Assembly (NCBI GenBank): GCA_025353485.1
Contig: JANXQO010000014.1
Location: 1-56,362 of the forward strand
Origin: Chitinophagales bacterium
Lineage (GTDB): Bacteria; Bacteroidota; Bacteroidia; Chitinophagales; Chitinophagaceae
Length of the DNA stretch: 56,362 nucleotides
Direction: 5' to 3'
Position 1 is the stretch's first letter. Every line of letters begins with the position of its first letter. Below are positions 51,837-56,362 of this stretch, one piece after another. The notes under the pieces are model-generated. The model was given only the letters and a program-made list of their open reading frames with translations, was not told the DNA's origin and searched no databases. Both the position numbers and the translations under genes were made by a program.

Positions 51837-53769
51837 ATGTTCCTAAAAATTTATAACCACGCCAAATTATTTTTACATCTTCCCAAACATCATAATCAGC
51901 AGCATACCATTTATCAGAAGCCATAAGACTTTCTGCCGGCAATGTATTTAAAAATGCAGGAATGCCGGTGGTAGTAAGAACCCCTTCTTTTATTTTGGGT
52001 AATTGTTTATCCGGTAATGCATATCCCACCCAGGTTTTATTAAGCAATAGAATATCAAAAATATTCCTGAAAAAATGCTGCGGATTTTTTTTAAGGAGCA
52101 AATGAACAGGGAATGATATTATAAAACAAATGCTGATCACTATATCAATAAAATTTTTATTTCGTTTACTTATAGCAAGTGATAACTTGATTTTTTTATC
52201 CGCCGAAATAAATTTTCCGCTGATTTTTTTACTATTGCTTCCTATTATTCCTGAAGCATCAGCAGCATGAAATTTGATCCTTACGTGTTTGGAAATTTTC
52301 ATCATATCAATTATCTTTTTAAAAGATAATTCTCCTTCACAAAAAATAACCTCTTTTATAGAATAGGTTGTAAGCAACTGTTTAAGATCTTCGATATTAC
52401 CTGTTGCATTTGTTTTGCCAACATTTACTTCTACTCTTCCCAATACCCTTTCTTCCATTCCTGCATTTTGCATTATAGTATTTACTTCTTCAAATTCTTT
52501 TTCTGTACCAATAATAAAAGTTTGCCCGTGTTCATCGCTTTTTTCATCCCTTTCAATTACTTTCCATTTTACAAGCCGCCATCTTATTAATGTCATTAAT
52601 ATAAAAGCCACAAGCGATCCAACCACTAATATCCCTCTTGAAAAACGTAACCTTTCAGGCAGTAATGCATACACGGATAACAATAATGCAAAAGCAATAA
52701 TGGTAGAATGATTTAACCTTTTCTGTTTAAAGCCACTATCATATAATCCGGAATAATAAGAGGCAAGTAAAAATAGGAAAGTAAAAAAAGGAAATGCTGT
52801 GATGAGCAAATTGGGAGAATAATTTACGTCTCTTTTTACATACAGGTTCCATAAAAGTTTAACCACCCAAAAACTAATTAGAATTACAGTGCCATCAATA
52901 ACCGGCATACCGATCCATTTAATAAATCTTTTTACGGCTGAAAGAAATGCTCTTAATAATATTCCTATCTGAATTAATAAATTAAAAACTACAGCCTTGT
53001 TTCCATAATGCTTTCGGGCAAAAATGCTCATAGCTTTATAGAATAATCTCACATAATTAAGTCCGCCCCTTTTTGTGCTTTCTCCTTTAAAGTGAATAAT
53101 GCTGCTATCAGCAAAATATAAATTTTTATACCCGGCTTGCCTTATGCGGTAACTAAGGTCAATATCTTCTCCGTACATAAAAAAATCTTCATCAAAACTG
53201 CCTATACTATCAATTATTTTTTTAGGAATCATCATAAATGCTCCTGCTAAAACATCAACTTCATGATTTTGTTTTTCATCAATATTTCCTAAATAATATT
53301 TGGAAAATAATTTGGAATAAGGAAATAATTTTGCCAGGCCTGAGAGCTTAAAGAACGAAGTGAGCGGCGAAGGAAAAGATCGCTTACTTTCTTTTAAAAA
53401 ATTACCGGAACCATCCAGCATTTTTATACCAAGTGCTCCGGCTTCCGGATGGGTTTCAAAAAAAGAAATACATTTTTCAAAACAATCTTCAGGCACTAAT
53501 GTATCCGGATTTAGAAATAAAATGTATTTACCTGCAGCATGTTTAACAGCTCTATTATTTGCTTTTGAAAAACCAATGTTTTCTTTGTTCCATATAAACT
53601 TTACTCCGTTGAACCTGTTTTTAAAAAAATCTTTACTGCCATCAGAAGAGTTGTTATCAACAACAAAAACTTCCGACTCAATATTTTGAATAGCTTTCAT
53701 TACCGAGCAAAGACATTGCTCCAAAAAATATTTTACATTATAATTTACTATTATGATAGTGAGCTGCAA
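51835..53769 (-). CDS. Glycosyltransferase family 2 protein with membrane and C-terminal domains
   Basis: A 644-residue protein. The GT2 domain at the N-terminus (about 1-240) begins LTIIIVNYNVKYFLEQCLCS and has VVDNNSSDGS, FLNPDTLVPEDCFEKC (DxD-like) and MYGEDIDLSYRIRQAGYKN. Three to four membrane segments follow (about 305-400). The soluble C-terminal part (about 410-560; FIIGTEKEFEEVNTIMQNAG) resembles the nucleotide-binding region of polyprenyl sugar-phosphate transferases without their catalytic domain. The start codon is TTG: an in-frame stop lies four codons upstream, and no ATG is available. It probably builds surface polysaccharide. Confidence 0.85.
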   Translation of the reverse strand: MQLTIIIVNYNVKYFLEQCLCSVMKAIQNIESEVFVVDNNSSDGSKDFFKNRFNGVKFIWNKENIGFSKANNRAVKHAAGKYILFLNPDTLVPEDCFEKCISFFETHPEAGALGIKMLDGSGNFLKESKRSFPSPLTSFFKLSGLAKLFPYSKLFSKYYLGNIDEKQNHEVDVLAGAFMMIPKKIIDSIGSFDEDFFMYGEDIDLSYRIRQAGYKNLYFADSSIIHFKGESTKRGGLNYVRLFYKAMSIFARKHYGNKAVVFNLLIQIGILLRAFLSAVKRFIKWIGMPVIDGTVILISFWVVKLLWNLYVKRDVNYSPNLLITAFPFFTFLFLLASYYSGLYDSGFKQKRLNHSTIIAFALLLSVYALLPERLRFSRGILVVGSLVAFILMTLIRWRLVKWKVIERDEKSDEHGQTFIIGTEKEFEEVNTIMQNAGMEERVLGRVEVNVGKTNATGNIEDLKQLLTTYSIKEVIFCEGELSFKKIIDMMKISKHVRIKFHAADASGIIGSNSKKISGKFISADKKIKLSLAISKRNKNFIDIVISICFIISFPVHLLLKKNPQHFFRNIFDILLLNKTWVGYALPDKQLPKIKEGVLTTTGIPAFLNTLPAESLMASDKWYAADYDVWEDVKIIWRGYKFLGT

Positions 53770-53913
53770 ACTGTTTGTTTAATAACAGCTAAATTAATGT
53801 TGTATTGCTGAATGTCTAAATTGTTTATTGTATTAATTTATTTTAAGAACTCTTATAATGCTTTTGCAATTCATTATAATCTAAAAATCTCCTTAATCAT
53901 GGTTCAGACAATT

Positions 53914-53921
53914 TATCTTTG
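53914..53921 (+). promoter_or_regulatory. Candidate promoter -7 box of the inositol monophosphatase gene
   Basis: TATCTTTG matches TAnnTTTG, only five bases before the ATG at 53926. The transcript would be nearly or fully leaderless. It supports 53926 as the true start. Confidence 0.55.
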
Positions 53922-53925
53922 CGCC

Positions 53926-54699
53926 ATGTTAAAATCAACTTTACTGAAAGCCACTGAAGCCGGTGCAAATGAACTCAGAAGATTTTTTAATGGTTCTTTT
54001 AAAATCTCACAGAAGGAAGGCATTAATAATTTAGTTACAGAAGCTGACCATGCATCAGAAAAAGCAATTATGGATATTATTAAAAAAGATTTTCCTGATC
54101 ATTTTATTTTAAGTGAAGAAAGTGGAGAAACGGGAAGCGCTAACGAATATAAATGGATTATTGATCCTATAGACGGAACCGTAAATTTTGCAAATGGTAT
54201 TCCCATTTGCTGTGTGAGTATTGCTGTAGAGCATAACGGAAAAATGATATTGGGCGCTGTGTATAATCCAAATATGAATGAATTCTTTTTTGCCGAAAAA
54301 GATAATGGCGCAACATTGAATGAAAAGAAAATTACCGTGAGTGATAAAAGAGAAGTTTTAAGAAGTTGCCTGGTAACAGGATTTCCCTACACCTATTTAG
54401 ATGAACCCAATGGTCCGATCCAGGTATTTGAAAAATTGATAAGACAAGGTATTCCTGTAAGAAGATTAGGCAGTGCAGCCATTGATCTCTGCTGGGTTGC
54501 CGCAGGAAGATTTGATGGTTTTTATGAACATAAATTATCAGCCTGGGACAGTGCAGCCGGGTTTTTAATTGTGGAAGAAGCCGGCGGTAAAGTGACTGAC
54601 TTTAAAGGCAATTATTATTCTCCATACCAACCACACATTGTTGCAACAAATGGAAAAATTCATGATGAGTTATTAATGTATGTGAATGGTGAGATGTAA
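53926..54699 (+). CDS. suhB: Inositol monophosphatase family protein
   Basis: A 257-residue Mg-dependent phosphatase. Family motifs are present: LVTEADHASEKAI, SEESGE (metal ligand Glu), WIIDPIDGTVNFANG (the DPIDGT metal site) and ELSAWDSAAGFLIVEEAGG-like LSAWDSAAGFLIVEEAGG near the end. It removes phosphate from inositol phosphates or related sugar phosphates. The frame is open to 53812, but the promoter box and the family length favour 53926. It precedes the four-helix-bundle remnant and thiL on the same strand. Confidence 0.92.
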   Translation: MLKSTLLKATEAGANELRRFFNGSFKISQKEGINNLVTEADHASEKAIMDIIKKDFPDHFILSEESGETGSANEYKWIIDPIDGTVNFANGIPICCVSIAVEHNGKMILGAVYNPNMNEFFFAEKDNGATLNEKKITVSDKREVLRSCLVTGFPYTYLDEPNGPIQVFEKLIRQGIPVRRLGSAAIDLCWVAAGRFDGFYEHKLSAWDSAAGFLIVEEAGGKVTDFKGNYYSPYQPHIVATNGKIHDELLMYVNGEM

Positions 54700-54712
54700 T
54701 GTGGGATGTGGG

Positions 54713-54724
54713 ATGTACGATGTA
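54713..54724 (+). repeat. Left arm of ATGTACGATGTA inverted repeat
   Basis: ATGTACGATGTA, preceded by two copies of GGGATGT, just after the inositol monophosphatase stop. Its exact inverted copy lies at 55046-55057. The pair flanks a four-helix-bundle gene remnant. Confidence 0.75.
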
Positions 54725-54739
54725 ATAAAAAAAATTATG

Positions 54740-55045
54740 ATGGATGCAAATGAAATGATAAAGCGAACAAAGCAATTTGCTGTTGATTGCGTACATATGA
54801 TTCTATCATTGCCAACGAATGTTATTAATCATGCATATAGCGCTCAACTTATAAGATCAAGTAGTTCTGGTGGTGCTAATTATAGAGCCACAAGAAGAGC
54901 TAAATCCAAAGCAGACTTTATTAATAAATTTAAAATAGTAGAAGAAAAAAAATAGATGAATCACTTTTCTTTTTAAAATTGATGTTGAATTCAATAGAGG
55001 TAAGAGAAAGATATTAAAAATAATCGTTGCTTCATTAAAACTTTG
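54740..55045 (+). pseudogene. Broken four-helix-bundle (S23/IVS-type) protein gene
   Basis: An ATG at 54740 opens MDANEMIKRTKQFAVDCVHM..., with SSGGANYRATRRAKSKADFI: the four-helix-bundle family of about 115-120 residues found in 23S rRNA intervening sequences and elsewhere. The frame stops at 54955 after 71 codons, in a run of eight A. A shift of -1 there restores the family sequence as IDESLFFLKLMLNSIEVRER, up to a stop at 55015. A third frame then gives LKIIVASLKLC, which is the usual C-terminal helix. So two frame shifts have broken the gene. The first, in an A-run, could also be translational or transcriptional slippage, but the second makes decay more likely. It is framed by inverted ATGTACGATGTA repeats. 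Confidence 0.85.
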
Positions 55046-55057
55046 TACATCGTACAT
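55046..55057 (-). repeat. Right arm of ATGTACGATGTA inverted repeat
   Basis: TACATCGTACAT on the plus strand is the exact inverse of the left arm at 54713-54724. It ends 10 bases before the thiL ATG, so the element with its repeats fills the whole suhB-thiL gap. Confidence 0.75.
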
Positions 55058-55067
55058 ATTAAAAACC

Positions 55068-56096
55068 ATGCAGGAAAGAACAGAAATATCAACTCTCGGT
55101 GAATTTGGTTTGATTGATCATCTTACAAAAAATAATGAAATAAAAAATTCATCCACCATTGTAAGTGTTGGTGATGATGCAGCAGTGATTGACCACCTTG
55201 GGCAAACGGTTGTTACTACAGATATGCTTGTGGAAGGAATACATTTTGATCTGATGTATACACCTTTAAAACATTTGGGTTATAAAAGCGTTGTTGTAAA
55301 CCTAAGCGACATTTATGCAATGAATGCAACGCCAACACAAATAACCATGAGCATTGCATTCAGCAATCGTTTTAGCGTAGAGGCACTGGATGAGTTTTAC
55401 GATGGCGTATATGCCGCCTGTGAAAAATATAATGTTGACCTTATCGGTGGCGATACCACCACATCTCAAAAAGGATTTATTATTTCTGTTACTGCATTAG
55501 GAGAAGTTGCTGCTGATAAATATGTAACAAGAAGTGGAGCAAAAAAGGCTGACCTGCTCTGTGTTTCGGGAGATCTTGGCGGCGCCTTTTTAGGGTTGAC
55601 ATTATTGGAAAGAGAGAAAAAAGTTTTTTTAGAAACTAAAGGTTTGCAGCCCGATCTTGAAAACCAGGATTATATTATTGGCAGAATGTTGAAGCCTGAT
55701 GCAAGAAAAGATATTATAGAATTTTTTGCAGCTAATAAAATAATACCAACTTCTATGATAGATGTAAGTGACGGACTTAGCAGCGAAGTATTACACATCT
55801 GTAAACAAAGCGATGTTGGCTGTGTTTTATATGAACAAAAAATTCCGGTTAATGATTTGGCAAGGCAGTATGCTTACAAGCTTGAACTTGACCCTACAGC
55901 CTGCGCATTAAGCGGCGGAGAAGATTATGAATTGGTGTTTACGCTTCCGCAAAGTGATTATGATAAAATAGTTTTGAATGAACAAATAAGCGTGATTGGT
56001 TATATAACTGAAAAAGAAGAAGGAGCAAATATTATTACCAAAGGCGGCAACAAATATCCAATAACAGCACAGGGGTGGAATGCTTTTACTAAATAA
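55068..56096 (+). CDS. thiL: Thiamine-monophosphate kinase
   Basis: A 342-residue enzyme that phosphorylates thiamine monophosphate to thiamine diphosphate, the cofactor of the E1 dehydrogenase in this window. Family motifs: LIDHLTK at the start, TIVSVGDDAAVIDHLGQTVV (Mg/ATP site), YKSVVVNLSDIYAMNATPTQ, VDLIGGDTTTSQKGFIISVT, and SMIDVSDGLSSEVLHICKQS and LSGGEDYELVFTLP near the end. The length is normal. The start lies 10 bases after the right repeat arm. The partial S41-type gene follows 12 bases on. Confidence 0.95.
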   Translation: MQERTEISTLGEFGLIDHLTKNNEIKNSSTIVSVGDDAAVIDHLGQTVVTTDMLVEGIHFDLMYTPLKHLGYKSVVVNLSDIYAMNATPTQITMSIAFSNRFSVEALDEFYDGVYAACEKYNVDLIGGDTTTSQKGFIISVTALGEVAADKYVTRSGAKKADLLCVSGDLGGAFLGLTLLEREKKVFLETKGLQPDLENQDYIIGRMLKPDARKDIIEFFAANKIIPTSMIDVSDGLSSEVLHICKQSDVGCVLYEQKIPVNDLARQYAYKLELDPTACALSGGEDYELVFTLPQSDYDKIVLNEQISVIGYITEKEEGANIITKGGNKYPITAQGWNAFTK

Positions 56097-56108
56097 CAAT
56101 ATCCCGGA

Positions 56109-56362
56109 ATGAAAAACACAAATATTTTTTTTGGACTGGTATTTTGCATTACGCTAACCAGTTGCTCTGTATCCAAAAATTATTCTGCAGATAAAAAATA
56201 TCCAAAAGAAAAATTACAGGAAGATTATACTTTGCTGAAAAATATTCTCGAAAAAAAACATCCTTCTCTTTACTGGTACACGTCCAAAGACAGTATGGAT
56301 CATTATTTTAATGAGGGCTACAAAAATATTTCGGACTCAATGACCGAACTGCAATTTGGCTG
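56109..56362 (+). CDS. Lipoprotein, probably an S41 family peptidase, N-terminal part
   Basis: The first 84 codons are present and the gene runs off the right edge. The signal ends in the lipobox LTSC (Cys19). The following KYPKEKLQEDYTLLKNILEK and HPSLYWYTSKDSMDHYFNEG with SDSMTELQFG is a conserved N-terminal pattern that I associate with Bacteroidota S41 peptidases of the tail-specific (Tsp) type. The catalytic domain lies outside the window, so this is inference from the N-terminus. It begins 12 bases after thiL and is likely co-transcribed with it. Confidence 0.75.
   Translation, partial: MKNTNIFFGLVFCITLTSCSVSKNYSADKKYPKEKLQEDYTLLKNILEKKHPSLYWYTSKDSMDHYFNEGYKNISDSMTELQFG

Overview
The window is a chromosomal segment of a member of the Bacteroidota, most likely the Chitinophagaceae or a close relative. 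Four things point there: an alternative complex III operon, a futalosine-pathway menaquinone gene (mqnC), promoters with the Bacteroidota -7 box TAnnTTTG, and many AT-rich secreted or lipoprotein genes with weak ribosome binding sites. No rRNA, tRNA, CRISPR array or transposase gene was seen. Most of the window is core metabolism and housekeeping, with one clear accessory island at about 29.8-38.2 kb.

Layout. 1-7.1 kb: leftward act operon (actA, actB, actC, actD, start of actE) for the quinol-oxidising alternative complex III. 7.3-13.5 kb: purN, a long helical protein and several small secreted or lipoprotein genes, with two orphan intrinsic terminators that suggest small RNAs. 13.7-20.5 kb: leftward genes for a fused 2-oxoacid dehydrogenase E1 alpha-beta, a small membrane protein, a two-subunit M16 peptidase pair split by a ParE-type toxin-antitoxin module, and an aspartyl protease with a PDZ domain. 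20.5-29.7 kb: mqnC, a SWIM/SNF2 helicase, an ASCH protein, a Bcr/CflA-type exporter and small proteins. 29.8-38.2 kb: type I restriction-modification operon hsdM-hsdS-[KilA-N]-[darT-darG]-hsdR. 38.3-50.3 kb: FAD/Fe-S oxidoreductase, serine hydrolase, AsmA-like protein, aldo/keto reductase, Fpg/Nei glycosylase, YpfJ-type metallopeptidase and an NlpE-like lipoprotein. 50.3-56.4 kb: recA, a glycosyltransferase, inositol monophosphatase, thiL and the start of a probable S41 peptidase lipoprotein.

The most informative signal is inside the type I R-M operon. Between the KilA-N gene and darT lies a 98-base scar made of a second, diverged copy of the first 15 codons of hsdR fused to a second, diverged copy of the last 14 codons of hsdS. 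It reads as the junction left when two R-M alleles, each carrying a different cargo between hsdS and hsdR, were joined. This supports the idea that hsdS-hsdR is a cargo slot in which defence modules are exchanged and stacked by recombination.

A second theme is a heavy load of short interspersed repeats of at least four families. GC-rich palindromic units lie between actD and actC, inside purN and, strikingly, in frame as most of the linker of the E1 alpha-beta fusion. ACCGCAGAG/CTCTGCGGT repeats occur at two sites. TGCAAATnTGC repeats lie between actA and actB. ATGTACGATGTA inverted repeats flank a decayed four-helix-bundle gene between the inositol monophosphatase gene and thiL.
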